Shown: positions 35,071 to 44,314 of the stretch, piece after piece
Position numbering within the stretch: position 1 is the first letter of the stretch
Layout: each line of letters starts with the position of its first letter
Assembly: GCF_028368975.1 (NCBI RefSeq)
Contig: NZ_JAQNDM010000002.1
Location: forward strand, 2,738,007-2,802,006
DNA length: 64,000 nucleotides
Reading direction: 5' to 3'
From: Stigmatella ashevillena
Lineage (GTDB): Bacteria; Myxococcota; Myxococcia; Myxococcales; Myxococcaceae
The notes under the pieces: model-generated
Database searches by the model: none
What the model was told of the DNA's origin: nothing
Seen by the model: the letters and a program-made list of their open reading frames with translations, nothing else
Made by a program: the position numbers and the translations under genes

Positions 35071-35095
35071 AAAAGGCGGGGCAATTGCACGCCCC
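35071..35095 (-). terminator. Hairpin terminator after the Cys-rich secreted protein gene
   Basis: On the minus strand GGGGC and GCCCC pair around an 8-base loop, followed by GCC and five T residues. It begins 6 bp after the stop at 35101. The stem is short but the T run fits an intrinsic terminator. Confidence 0.55.
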
Positions 35096-35100
35096 AAGGA

Positions 35101-35472
35101 CTACAGCGTGTTCCACGAGGAGCCATTCACGAGCGGACGGGTGAGCGCCGCGACCTCCTGGGGGAAACAGGCCTGCTGCGCCTCGGTCTCGACTTCCGAA
35201 GTCTGGGCCGCGCTGCTGCTGTCCCCTTCGCCGCAGCTTCCGGTGGTGCCCGTGCTCTGAAAACGGGCTTCGACCGGCTTCTGGAGCGTGTTGCTCTCAC
35301 CCCACGGGCAGCCACAAAAATCCACCCAGAGAATCGTGCAACACGGCGCGGGCCCGCAGCCCCCACAACTCTGCTGCTCACTCGCGAACGCCGGTCCAGC
35401 GCTCAGGGTCATCAGGGTGCCTGCCACAAAAGCACATGCCTTCAACGCATTCGCTGCAAACAGTTTCCGCAT
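35101..35472 (-). CDS. Small secreted Cys-rich protein, not recognised
   Basis: A 123-aa protein with a clear signal peptide (cleavage near AFAS, residue 30) followed by a dense cysteine cluster (QQSCGGCGPAPCCTILWV and DFCGCPWG) and a longer polar tail. The cysteines may form disulfides or bind metal in the envelope. AGGAGG stands 6 bases before the ATG at 35472, a strong ribosome-binding site, which decides against a longer reading. Divergent from the FG-GAP lipoprotein gene over a 107-bp shared promoter region. No family is recognised. Confidence 0.7.
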   Translation of the reverse strand: MRKLFAANALKACAFVAGTLMTLSAGPAFASEQQSCGGCGPAPCCTILWVDFCGCPWGESNTLQKPVEARFQSTGTTGSCGEGDSSSAAQTSEVETEAQQACFPQEVAALTRPLVNGSSWNTL

Positions 35473-35579
35473 GGCGCTCCTCCTGGATAGGAATAGCCAA
35501 GATGCCAGGGTGCACAGACATTTCCCACCTTGTACTTTGAAAGATATGCCATGTTGGTCCCCAATCTCGGGGAGCACAC

Positions 35580-37994
35580 ATGAATGTGACGAAAGGTGTG
35601 GGAGCATTTTTGCTCCTCAGTGGATTTTTGCTGGGCGCCGCAGGCTGCTCGAACAAGAGCAGCGAATGTGAGCAAGCCAGTCAATGCCCAGGCCAGGACA
35701 CAGAATGCCAGACGCGGACTTGCGAGAGCGGAACCTGCGGCCTCTCGTTCTCGGCCAAAGGCACTCCGGTGGCGGCCCAGTCTCCGGGCGATTGCCAGAG
35801 GAACCAGTGCGATGGAGCTGGTACCCCTGAGTCTGTTCCCGACGATGCCGACCCGAACGACGATGGCAATGCCTGTACCGTCGATTCCTGCCTTGCCGGG
35901 GGGACGGTCCACACACCCGTCACCAGTGCCAGGTACGGATTCCCAGGAGAACGGCCTGCGGCCGTGGGAAACGCTCCCGTCGCGATGGTGACGGCGGATC
36001 TGAACGGGGATGGCCAAACCGACCTCGTGGCCGCCAACAGTGGCAGCAACAATGTGAGCGTGCTGCTCAACCAGGGCGGCACCTTCTCCCCTGCCACCCA
36101 CTACAACGCCGGAACGGGCCCCGCTTCGCTGGCGGTGGCGGATTTGAACGGGGACGACAAGCCCGACCTTGCCGTCTCAAACACCAGCAGCGCCAACGTG
36201 AGCGTGCTGCTCAACCAAGGCAATGGCTCCTTCGCCCCAGCGATCCACTCCAGCGTGGGAGCGAAGCTTGGCTCGTTGGCGGCGGCGGACTTGAACGGGG
36301 ACGGCAAGCCCGACCTCGCCGTTGTCAAGAGCGACAGCAATCGCGTGAGCGTGCTGCTCAACCGAGGCTCCGGCACCTTTGCCCCGGCAGCCGACTACAC
36401 CGTGGAAGAAAACGTCTCCTGGGTGGCGGTGGCGGACTTGAACGGGGACAGCAAGCCCGACCTCGCCATTGCCAATAACGACAGCAATCACGTGAGCGTA
36501 TTGCACAACCAGGGCAACGGCACCTTCTCCTCCGGGGGCCGCGTCGACACGGGCGCTTACCCCACTTCCGTGACGGCGGCGGACCTCAATGGCGACGGCA
36601 AACCCGACCTCGCTGTCTCCAATAGCAACGGATACAACGTGAGCGTGTTGCTCAACCAAGGCGATGGCACTTTCGCGAAGGCGGACTACATCGCGGGAGG
36701 CAGTCCCTCGTCGGTGGTGGCGGCTGATCTGAACAACGACGGCAAACCCGACCTTGCCGTCTCGAACTCCAGCAGCGGCAACGTGAGCGTCCTACTCAAC
36801 CGGGGCAACGGCACCTTCGAGGACGCGGTCCACTACGGCGGGGGGAAGAGCCTCCGTGCGATGGCGGCCTTGGACCTGAACAACGATGGCAAGCTCGACC
36901 TTGCCGTCTTGAGTTCCGCCGACCAGAGCGTGAACACGTTGCTCAACCAGGGCCGAGGCACCTTCGCCGCGGCGGTCCACTACAGCGTCAGGGCGAACCC
37001 CTCCTCGCTGGCGGCAGCCGACCTGAACGCAGACGGCCATCTCGACCTCGTCACCTCGAACGACCATACCTCCCAGGTGAGCGTGTTGCTGAATCAAGGC
37101 CCAGGCGCCTTCGCCCCAGCGGTCCATTCTGGCGTGGGGACGAACTTCACCTCGCTGACGGCAGTGGACCTGGACGGTGACGGAAAGCCAGACGTCGCTA
37201 CCACGAACGGGCCTCTCGGTACCGTGGACGTCCTGTTCAACCGGGGCCAGGGCACCTTCGCCGCAGCGGTCCACTACACCGTGGGGCAGATCCCATCATC
37301 CGTGACGGCGGCAGACCTGAATGGTGATGGAAAGCCCGATCTCGCTGTCGCCAATGCCCAGAGCAACACGGTGAGTGTGCTCCTCAACCAGGGGACAGGC
37401 TCCCTGACGGCGGAGATCTCCTACGGCGTGGGGACGTCCCCCCGGGCCATCACGGCAGCGGACCTGAACGGCGATGGAAAAACCGACCTTGCCACCGCGA
37501 ATAACTCCAGCGCCGACGTGAGCGTGCTGCTCAATCAGGGGGACGGGACCTTCGTCGCAACAGAAGTCAACTTTAGTGTGGGAACTCGCCCTGTTTCGGT
37601 GACGGCCGCGGATCTGAACGGAGACGGCAAGGTGGATCTCACCCTTGCAAACAGTGGCAGCCATCAAGTGAGCGTGTTGCTCAACCAGGGCAGCGGGGCC
37701 TTCGCGCCAGCGGTCCATTACCATGCCGGCACAAGTCCCGACGCAGTGGCGGCAGCGGACTTGAACGGGGATGGCAAACCCGACCTCGCCGTCTCGAGTT
37801 GGACCAGTGGGGAAGTGAGCCTGCTGATGAACCAGGGCGACGGGACCTTTGCTGCCGCAGCCGAATACAGCGTGGGAGTGGACGCCAAAGCAGTGGTAGC
37901 AACGGATCTGAACGGAGACGGCCATCCCGATCTTGCCGTTGCACACCTCTACAGTTCCACCGTGAGCGTGCTGCTCAGCACCTGCTTGCCCTGA
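35580..37994 (+). CDS. FG-GAP/VCBS-repeat lipoprotein
   Basis: An 804-aa surface protein. A lipobox (LGAAGCS, about residue 23) follows the signal peptide; then a Cys-rich segment (about 28-110) with paired cysteines of the myxobacterial surface-lipoprotein kind. The rest is 14 repeats of about 48 residues with the calcium-loop motif DLNGDGKPDLAV and the strand VSVLLNQG. Fourteen such blades could make two seven-bladed propellers. Such propellers often bind ligands or matrix in Ca-dependent fashion. ATG 35580 has GGGAG upstream. Confidence 0.87.
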   Translation: MNVTKGVGAFLLLSGFLLGAAGCSNKSSECEQASQCPGQDTECQTRTCESGTCGLSFSAKGTPVAAQSPGDCQRNQCDGAGTPESVPDDADPNDDGNACTVDSCLAGGTVHTPVTSARYGFPGERPAAVGNAPVAMVTADLNGDGQTDLVAANSGSNNVSVLLNQGGTFSPATHYNAGTGPASLAVADLNGDDKPDLAVSNTSSANVSVLLNQGNGSFAPAIHSSVGAKLGSLAAADLNGDGKPDLAVVKSDSNRVSVLLNRGSGTFAPAADYTVEENVSWVAVADLNGDSKPDLAIANNDSNHVSVLHNQGNGTFSSGGRVDTGAYPTSVTAADLNGDGKPDLAVSNSNGYNVSVLLNQGDGTFAKADYIAGGSPSSVVAADLNNDGKPDLAVSNSSSGNVSVLLNRGNGTFEDAVHYGGGKSLRAMAALDLNNDGKLDLAVLSSADQSVNTLLNQGRGTFAAAVHYSVRANPSSLAAADLNADGHLDLVTSNDHTSQVSVLLNQGPGAFAPAVHSGVGTNFTSLTAVDLDGDGKPDVATTNGPLGTVDVLFNRGQGTFAAAVHYTVGQIPSSVTAADLNGDGKPDLAVANAQSNTVSVLLNQGTGSLTAEISYGVGTSPRAITAADLNGDGKTDLATANNSSADVSVLLNQGDGTFVATEVNFSVGTRPVSVTAADLNGDGKVDLTLANSGSHQVSVLLNQGSGAFAPAVHYHAGTSPDAVAAADLNGDGKPDLAVSSWTSGEVSLLMNQGDGTFAAAAEYSVGVDAKAVVATDLNGDGHPDLAVAHLYSSTVSVLLSTCLP
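35988..37977 (+). repeat. Fourteen ~144-bp coding repeats (FG-GAP blades)
   Basis: Repeats of about 48 codons each, centred on D-L-N-G-D-G-K-P-D and V-S-V-L-L-N-Q-G. Sequence identity between blades is high at these two motifs and lower elsewhere. The opposite strand shows matching open frames that are only shadows. Confidence 0.88.
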
Positions 37995-38021
37995 GCACGG
38001 GCAAGCTGAATGATCAGCGCT

Positions 38022-40052
38022 TCAGCGGTAGAGCCTCAGGACGGTGCCATCCTCGCCGGCGAGGACGAGGGTCCGGGGTCCACCATCGAGGGCTCGCAAG
38101 CGCTTGCGCGTGCCCGTGTCGATGCGGCGCCAAGCCTCATGCGCCACGTCGTAGCGGAGCAGCAGGCCGCCATCGCCCGCGATGAACAGCTCGTCGCGTG
38201 AATCCGCGAACAGCGCGTGCAGTTCGAGCTTCTCCAGGCCCGAGGGCAGGGCCATGGGCGCCCACTTCATGCCGTCCCAGCGCCAGAGGCTGTTGGGTCC
38301 CAACGCCCAGGCGAGATCGCGCCCCAGCGCGTGGACCGCGCGGAAGGATGGCAACCACGCGCCATGCGTCTCCGTCCAGGCGGTCCCATCCCAGTGCGCA
38401 ATGACGGAATCCCCCAGGGCCCACACATCGTCGGGCGAAGTCCCATGGATGGCGCGCAGCGCCCCCGTGGCGAGCGGATAATGGGTCCACGAGGTGTAGC
38501 CATCCAACTGGATGATCACTCCCTCTCCGGTCAGCGTGTCGGCCCCCGCCGCCCACACCCACATGTCGCGGAGAGGGTACACGCCGTGGAAGTTGAAGTT
38601 CCGGGGCAAGTAGAAGTGATTCGTTCCGCTGGAAGTCGAACTCCAGGTGTGGAGATCCAACCGGCCCGCATTGCCAACAACCCACACGCGTCCTGGCACA
38701 TCCTCCGTGAGCGAATTACCAGCCCCCACCTGTGCGGACTCAGCGGGAGGCAGGCCCGAGCGGACACTGCTCCCATCGGCGAACCACCACCGGCCCTCTT
38801 CCGGGGCCGACAGCGAGACGAAGTTCGAGCGGACTCCCTGGTCGAGAGAAAGCCACGCACTCCCCTCGGCAGAGCGCAGCACGCGCCCGCTGATTCCCAC
38901 CGCCAACCGGCCGTCCACCGCGTGCCACGCCCCCAGAAGGCGGGAAGATGCGTTTCCTGGAAGCGTGGTCCACCTGCTGCCGTCGTACTGCGCGACGCCC
39001 TCCTCTCCGACGGCGAGAATGTCCGTGGAGGAGCTCCCGGAGAGGCCATAGAGGGCCGAGAAGGGCAGTTGGACCGAGGACCAGGCGTGGCCATCCCAGT
39101 GGAACAGCACGGCGCCGCTCCTGGCTCCGGTCACCCACACATCCTTGGGTCCCGTGCCCCAAACAGAGGTAAAGGTGACATCCCGCGCGGGCGCCTCGAT
39201 TTCTCGCCAGCCCTTCGCATCTCGCACGCGAAGGGTGGCTCCGGTGCCCACGACCCACACCTCTTCGCCATGGGCCCACACGCCATACAGGTCGGCGGAA
39301 GTGCCGGTGCTCTGACGCTCCCAACGGGTCCCCTCCCACGCGTAGGCGACGCCTCCCTCCCCCACCGCCCACACATTGCCCGCGCCCGTTCCGTAGACGT
39401 CGAGCAGGAAGCGCTCGGGACGCAAGGCGGTGCTCCATCGGCGCCCATCGAAGTGCAGGATCTCCGAGCCCACCGCCCAGACATCCTCGCCCGCGCTGCC
39501 CCAGATGCCGGACAGCTCCGCATCGCTCGGCAGTACCGTCAGCCCACTCGGCCCTCCATGGACAATGAAGCCCGCGTTGCCCACGGCCCAGAAGTCCTCG
39601 ATCGAACGGCCCCAGACGTCCTTGAAGTCATGAGACACCGGCCTGGGATTCAAGAAGCACACGCCGTCTCGCGAGCATGCGGTGTCCACCCCATAGTCGG
39701 GGGTTCCACAGACGTGCTCCCCCCCTCCCCCACCACACGTCGTCCCCCCGCTACAGGTGCCGCACTGAAGCGTGCCGCCACAACCATCGGAGAGGCTGCC
39801 GCACTGGGCCCCCCGGTCCTCGCAGCTCACCGGCGTGCACGTCTCCGGGCGGGGAGGAGGCAGGGAGCCCTCGATTTCCTCCGCGGGGGCGCCGACATCG
39901 GGCGCCTGCACGTCCTGAGGCGGCCCACAGGCGGCCAACATCAGGAGCACACAAACCCGCCATCCCCACCGCCCTGAACGGCCTGCCTCCCCTCCGCCCT
40001 CCGCCACCACCGCCCCCCCCTCCACCCGCCGAAAACCCCCTGCCCCACCCAT
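38022..40052 (-). CDS. WAVG-repeat lipoprotein, predicted beta-propeller
   Basis: A 676-aa protein with a lipobox (LLMLAACG) preceded by an unusually long basic N-region if the ATG at 40052 (GGGAGG upstream) is used; GTG codons at 40010 or 40007 would give a more ordinary signal peptide. A Cys-rich spacer (about 65-115) leads to repeated blades with motifs such as VWGRSIEDFWAVGN, IWGSAGEDVWAVG and VYGTGAGNVWAVGEGG. This W-G-x-G-x-x-D-V-W-A-V-G pattern is common in myxobacterial surface lipoproteins and predicts a beta-propeller. No enzymatic motif seen. It converges on the FG-GAP lipoprotein gene. Confidence 0.82.
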   Translation of the reverse strand: MGGAGGFRRVEGGAVVAEGGGEAGRSGRWGWRVCVLLMLAACGPPQDVQAPDVGAPAEEIEGSLPPPRPETCTPVSCEDRGAQCGSLSDGCGGTLQCGTCSGGTTCGGGGGEHVCGTPDYGVDTACSRDGVCFLNPRPVSHDFKDVWGRSIEDFWAVGNAGFIVHGGPSGLTVLPSDAELSGIWGSAGEDVWAVGSEILHFDGRRWSTALRPERFLLDVYGTGAGNVWAVGEGGVAYAWEGTRWERQSTGTSADLYGVWAHGEEVWVVGTGATLRVRDAKGWREIEAPARDVTFTSVWGTGPKDVWVTGARSGAVLFHWDGHAWSSVQLPFSALYGLSGSSSTDILAVGEEGVAQYDGSRWTTLPGNASSRLLGAWHAVDGRLAVGISGRVLRSAEGSAWLSLDQGVRSNFVSLSAPEEGRWWFADGSSVRSGLPPAESAQVGAGNSLTEDVPGRVWVVGNAGRLDLHTWSSTSSGTNHFYLPRNFNFHGVYPLRDMWVWAAGADTLTGEGVIIQLDGYTSWTHYPLATGALRAIHGTSPDDVWALGDSVIAHWDGTAWTETHGAWLPSFRAVHALGRDLAWALGPNSLWRWDGMKWAPMALPSGLEKLELHALFADSRDELFIAGDGGLLLRYDVAHEAWRRIDTGTRKRLRALDGGPRTLVLAGEDGTVLRLYR

Positions 40053-40398
40053 GACGCCTCCCGCTGATGCTCGCAGGAGAGAAATGAATCCAGGGGCCCT
40101 CTTGGACGAACCCACCGGTTCAAATTTTCTCCGCATGCCCAGGCGTCCAGGACCTGACACTGGCAAACGCGAAATACTACACCACCACTATAAACTTGAA
40201 AAAGCAGCGTCTCCGGAAATGTACGTCTGACGAAGTCAGACACATTCAAGACACTTTTTTCCAGTAGCGCGATTGAGCCTGAGCGCATTCACAGCCCTTG
40301 AGAATGGGTGTGGTTTTCAAACCCCATCGCCTCAATCCACAGCGTTAGGGTAGAGAGATTGGCGCCGTCCAAAACACACCCACGTCAAGGATGTGGCC
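40053..40398. other. 346-bp region between divergent lipoprotein and di-heme genes
   Basis: No credible gene. It includes an AT-richer stretch with a T run (40253-40260), a palindrome GGTTTTCAAACC (40312-40323), and GATTGAG at 40271-40277 repeated inverted as CTCAATC at 40331-40337. I saw none of the tandem repeats found upstream of the other di-heme gene. Confidence 0.6.
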
Positions 40399-42576
40399 AT
40401 GAAAACCAAGACATCGACAGCACCCTCCCCCGAGCCATCTGGTTGTCCATCCGCTTCGACCCTGGCGGCCGTGGTGGCCGCAGCGGTCTCGTTGACGGCC
40501 TGCGGGGCGGGCGGAGAAGGGGAAAGCGGAGACTCGGCCCCCCTGCCCACGACTCCAGGCAGTGGGTTGGAGGCCGCCTACACTCCGCTGTATGCGGAGG
40601 GCACCGGCATCATCGAGCCAATCCAATACACGGAGCCCGACGGCACCCTGGTCACCTTCATGGGAGCACGGCCCACCGAGCGGCATGCCCGTGAGCGCGG
40701 CGAGGCCTGGGATGCTCCGGATCAGGGGCCCGGCCGGTACTTCACCTTCCCCACCTTCTACTTTCAGAACAGGACTTTCGGCCTGGAGATCCGCGACCAC
40801 GTGCCCGCCGGACGCCAACGCATCGAGGTGTACCTGCACGTCAATGACGGCACGTTCCGGGGCACCACCTTCAGCCTGTTCCGCAACATCAACAACCCCA
40901 ACGTGCGCGACTTCGGCTGGTCCCTCAACTACGGCTTCAACAACCCCACCGAAGGCAATCAGCCCATCTGCCACGCGGGCGATAGCAATTGCATGATGTC
41001 CTTCACCTCCAACTGGCGAACCTCTCCGCACAGCCCGTTGAAGATTGGCGACAAGATCGAACTGGCGCCAGCGCCACGCCTCATCACCCCCGTCATTGAT
41101 GGGGGCGGCGAGCGCTATTACTCGTTCGAACAACTCTACGTGGTGGGCCGGGGCATGCGCCCCTGGTATGGCATCGTCCCCAACCTGGACTCCGAACCCC
41201 TGCCCGACGAGACGCTGCTGGGAGGGCAGGCCAGCGTGTCCTACAACTACTCGGAAGAGCCGCACCGGGTGTTCCAGCAGATGGCCAACAACATCGGCAT
41301 CACCAACACCAAGCGGTTCGTGCAGGGGCGCCGTCTGTTCCACACCTCGTTCGCCGACGGCACGCACTCCGAGCACCCCACCACCAACCCGGTGTTCACC
41401 GAGCACAAGGCCCAACTGGGTCCACGCTACAACCAGGCGCGTTGCATCGACTGCCACACGGCCAACGGCCGAGGCGCGGCGCCGGCCGCGGGCGCACGGC
41501 TCGCCACCTTGTCGGTGCTCACCGGTGCTTCCGGCAGCAACGGCACGGTGCGTCCCGACCCCACCTATGGGTGGAACGTGCAGCAGCAGGCAACCTCCTC
41601 GTCCGCGGCCAACTACGGGGTCAGCGTGGCCTCCTACTCCCGGACGGTGCGCACGCTGGCCGGTGGCGAGACGGTGGAGCTGCTCAAGCCGGTGTACGCC
41701 TTCAACGGACCGGTGCCCTCGCTCTTCTCCGTGCGGCAGGCCCCGCAGGTGATCGGCCTGGGCCTGCTGGAGGCCGTGGCCGAGCCCACCATCCTGGCGC
41801 TGGCCGATCCCGATGACCAGAACGGCGACGGCGTGCGCGGGGTACCGCACTGGGTGAACAACCCCGAGACGGGCCAGGTGCACCTCGGCCGCTTCGGCTG
41901 GAAGGCCACCAAGGTGAGCCTGCGCCACCAAGCGGGGGATGCACTCGTCAAGGACATGAGCATCACCTCACCGGTGTTCCCGTCGCGCAGCTGCCAGCAG
42001 GGCGCGCCCGACTGCCACACCGCGCCTGGCGCCACGGCGGTGTCGGAAGTGGAGTTGCAACGCCTCTCGGATTACCTGTCGCTCATCGGCGTGCCGGCCC
42101 AGCGCAGCCTGCGCAGCGGTTATCCCGAGGGCATCCGCGTGTCCCCGGAGCATGATGTGAACCCCCAGCAGATCGCCCGTGGCAGCACCCTGTTTGCCCA
42201 GGCTCAGTGCACCTCCTGCCACACCCCGCAGATGGTCACGGGCAACACCCACCCGTTCGCCGAGCTGCGCAACCAGACCATCCGCCCCTATACCGACCTG
42301 TTGCTGCATGACATGGGCGCGGAGCTGGCCGATACGCTGACCGAGGGCCAGGCCAGCCCGCGCCTGTGGCGCACGTCGCCGCTGTGGGGCATCGGGTCCC
42401 TGAAGTTCGTGCAGGGCGGGGCACAGAACGTGCGCTACCTGCATGATGGCCGCGCCCGCACCCTGACCGAGGCCATCGGGTGGCACGGCGGCGAGGCGAG
42501 CGCCAGCCGCACCCGGTTCGAGGCGCTCTCGAAGGCAGATCGGGACGCCCTGCTCACCTTCCTCGAATCGCTGTGA
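40399..42576 (+). CDS. Di-heme oxidoreductase (DUF1111) lipoprotein
   Basis: A 725-aa paralogue of the protein at 25793. The ATG at 40399 (AAGG 8 bases upstream) starts a signal sequence with lipobox SLTACG. The DUF1111 region follows with the haem motifs CIDCH plus TANGRG (about residue 351) and CTSCH (about 604), and a C-terminal YLHDGRA and GGEAS. It lacks the N-terminal binding module and Asp-rich linker of its paralogue. As a lipoprotein it would be held on the outer membrane, in contrast to the soluble paralogue. The reaction is unknown; related di-haem proteins include MauG-like peroxidases. Confidence 0.87.
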   Translation: MKTKTSTAPSPEPSGCPSASTLAAVVAAAVSLTACGAGGEGESGDSAPLPTTPGSGLEAAYTPLYAEGTGIIEPIQYTEPDGTLVTFMGARPTERHARERGEAWDAPDQGPGRYFTFPTFYFQNRTFGLEIRDHVPAGRQRIEVYLHVNDGTFRGTTFSLFRNINNPNVRDFGWSLNYGFNNPTEGNQPICHAGDSNCMMSFTSNWRTSPHSPLKIGDKIELAPAPRLITPVIDGGGERYYSFEQLYVVGRGMRPWYGIVPNLDSEPLPDETLLGGQASVSYNYSEEPHRVFQQMANNIGITNTKRFVQGRRLFHTSFADGTHSEHPTTNPVFTEHKAQLGPRYNQARCIDCHTANGRGAAPAAGARLATLSVLTGASGSNGTVRPDPTYGWNVQQQATSSSAANYGVSVASYSRTVRTLAGGETVELLKPVYAFNGPVPSLFSVRQAPQVIGLGLLEAVAEPTILALADPDDQNGDGVRGVPHWVNNPETGQVHLGRFGWKATKVSLRHQAGDALVKDMSITSPVFPSRSCQQGAPDCHTAPGATAVSEVELQRLSDYLSLIGVPAQRSLRSGYPEGIRVSPEHDVNPQQIARGSTLFAQAQCTSCHTPQMVTGNTHPFAELRNQTIRPYTDLLLHDMGAELADTLTEGQASPRLWRTSPLWGIGSLKFVQGGAQNVRYLHDGRARTLTEAIGWHGGEASASRTRFEALSKADRDALLTFLESL

Positions 42577-42584
42577 GTGGACGG

Positions 42585-42618
42585 GGCGGCCCCGCCCTTC
42601 AGGCGGGCAGGGGCCGCC
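42585..42618 (+). terminator. Strong hairpin after the second di-heme gene
   Basis: GGCGGCCCC at 42585-42593 pairs with GGGGCCGCC at 42610-42618, with an inner GCCC/GGGC stem. It starts 9 bp after the stop. No clear T run follows, as is common in high-GC genomes. Confidence 0.65.
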
Positions 42619-42714
42619 TTCTGTCGTCGGGACGTGTCGCACTCCGTGCTTGTCCAGCGGGGAAGAGTCGGGAATGAGGGGGGGCCGGTATCCCAGGAAG
42701 AGGTGCGCACGGGC

Positions 42715-43698
42715 ATGACCACTCCGCAGGAGCAGCACCCACCGCAGAGTCCGGGCGGGATGTTCGAGAACCGGCTCCGCAAGAATGCCCGGCACTTCCG
42801 CAAGTGGGCCCAGGCGCGGGGCCTCACCTGTTTTCGCATCTACGACCGAGACATTCCCGAGTACCCCTACGCGGTGGACTTGTACGGGGACCGGGTCCTC
42901 CTCGTGGAGTACCCCCGCCGACGGGCCATCAAGACAGGCTCCGTGGAGCAGCAGCGCGAGGAGGTGCTCGCCTCGGTGGCGCGGGTGCTCGAGACCGCGC
43001 CGGAGCATGTCCACGTCAAGACGCATACCCCCCAGCCCTGGGGCCGCCAGCAATACGAGCGGATGGGCCAGGGCAGCGAGCGTTTCGTGGTGGAGGAGCA
43101 AGGGCTGAAGTTCTGGGTGAACCTTGGCGACTACCTCGACACAGGCCTCTTCATGGACCACCGGCTCACGCGCGCACGCGTCCGTGAGGAGGCTCGCGGC
43201 AAGCGCTTTCTCAACCTCTTCGCATACACGGGGGCTTTCACCGTCTACGCCGCCGATGGGGGCGCCGCGCGCACCGTCACCGTGGACCTGTCCAACACGT
43301 ACCTCGACTGGGCCGAGGAGAACCTCGCCCTCAATGGCCTGGCGCACGCGCAACACGCCCTCATCCGCGCGGATGTCCCCTCCTGGCTCGAAGCCCAGCG
43401 CGCCGAACCGGAGCGCTACGAGCTCATCGTCTGCGACCCACCGTCCTTCTCCACCTCCAAGCGCATGAGCGGCTCCTTCAACGTCCAACGGGACCAGTCC
43501 CGGCTGCTGGAGTCCCTCCAGGCCGTGCTCGCGCCCGGCGGCGTTCTCTACTTCTCCACCAATTTCCAGGGGTTCACCCTGAATGCGTCCGCCGTGCGGG
43601 ACCTGGAGATCGAGGAGTTGACCCCCGCCTCCATTCCCGAGGACTTCCAGCGCAAGGAGATTCACCGCTGCTGGCGCATGGTGGCCCCTCGCCGCTGA
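42715..43698 (+). CDS. SAM-dependent methyltransferase, RlmI/RlmK-like
   Basis: A 327-aa protein. The N-terminal part (about 15-120) has the RNA-binding-like segment MFENRLRKNARHFRKWA and CFRIYDRDIPEYPYAVDLY of the PF10672 type. The methyltransferase core has DTGLFMDHRLTRARV, LNLFAYTGAFTVYA (SAM loop) and the catalytic IVCDPPSFSTSKR. Such enzymes usually act on rRNA cytosine or guanine; the RlmK half of RlmKL is the closest comparison. A second member of this superfamily is at 44862. ATG 42715 fits the family; a longer in-frame start at 42577 lacks homology. Confidence 0.83.
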   Translation: MTTPQEQHPPQSPGGMFENRLRKNARHFRKWAQARGLTCFRIYDRDIPEYPYAVDLYGDRVLLVEYPRRRAIKTGSVEQQREEVLASVARVLETAPEHVHVKTHTPQPWGRQQYERMGQGSERFVVEEQGLKFWVNLGDYLDTGLFMDHRLTRARVREEARGKRFLNLFAYTGAFTVYAADGGAARTVTVDLSNTYLDWAEENLALNGLAHAQHALIRADVPSWLEAQRAEPERYELIVCDPPSFSTSKRMSGSFNVQRDQSRLLESLQAVLAPGGVLYFSTNFQGFTLNASAVRDLEIEELTPASIPEDFQRKEIHRCWRMVAPRR

Positions 43699-43728
43699 GC
43701 CCAGGAGCCTGCGCTGCCGACGCGGACA

Positions 43729-44253
43729 TCAGCCCCGGGGCTTCTCCTCCGTGAATTCGGCGTCCACCTCTCCGGGCAGGCGGGACACAGGGGAGGCTTC
43801 GCGAGGGGCGCTGCGGGGGACTGGCTCCGCGGGGGCTCCTGGCCCGCGAAACCCACCCCATCCAACGGAAGTGACCCGGACCGAACCGTTCCGCATCCCC
43901 CGCTCAAGCGAGCGGCGAAGCCGGGCGGCAATCCCTCGCCGCACCGCGGGAATCAACAGGATGAGCCCCGCCACATCCGAGATGACCCCTGGCAGGACGA
44001 GCAGCAACCCGCCCAACAGCACGAGGGCCCCGCTCAGAATGCCTTCCTCCGGAGGCCGCCCCTGCGCCATGGCCTCCTGCCAGCGCCTCACGACCCGGAG
44101 CCCTTCACGCCGGGCCAGGGACGCGCCCACGAGCCCCATCCCCACGACCAGCGCGAGGGTGGGCAGCAACCCCAGGTGCCGGCCGATCCCGACAAGGAGG
44201 TACAGGTCCAGGAACGGCACGACGACAAAGGCGAGGAAGAGGTATTTGGCCAC
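43729..44253 (-). CDS. fxsA: FxsA family membrane protein
   Basis: A 174-aa inner-membrane protein with the family pattern FVVVPFLDLYLLVGIG, LVVGMGLVGASLARREGL and a glycine/leucine-rich second membrane region LVLLGGLLLVLPGVISDVAGLILLIP. FxsA in E. coli relieves phage T7 exclusion by F plasmids, but its cellular role is unclear. The polar C-tail (about 125-174) is longer than in E. coli. It ends 31 bp from the stop of the convergent methyltransferase gene. Confidence 0.87.
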   Translation of the reverse strand: MAKYLFLAFVVVPFLDLYLLVGIGRHLGLLPTLALVVGMGLVGASLARREGLRVVRRWQEAMAQGRPPEEGILSGALVLLGGLLLVLPGVISDVAGLILLIPAVRRGIAARLRRSLERGMRNGSVRVTSVGWGGFRGPGAPAEPVPRSAPREASPVSRLPGEVDAEFTEEKPRG

Positions 44254-44314
44254 CTCCTCACCCTAATGACTCGACGCGAGATTTTCCGCTCCCTCCGTCA
44301 CCCTCCCGACACGC

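Noticed and set aside
38217-39977. Plus-strand 586-codon frame opposite the WAVG lipoprotein
   Set aside because: Antisense shadow of the WAVG repeats.
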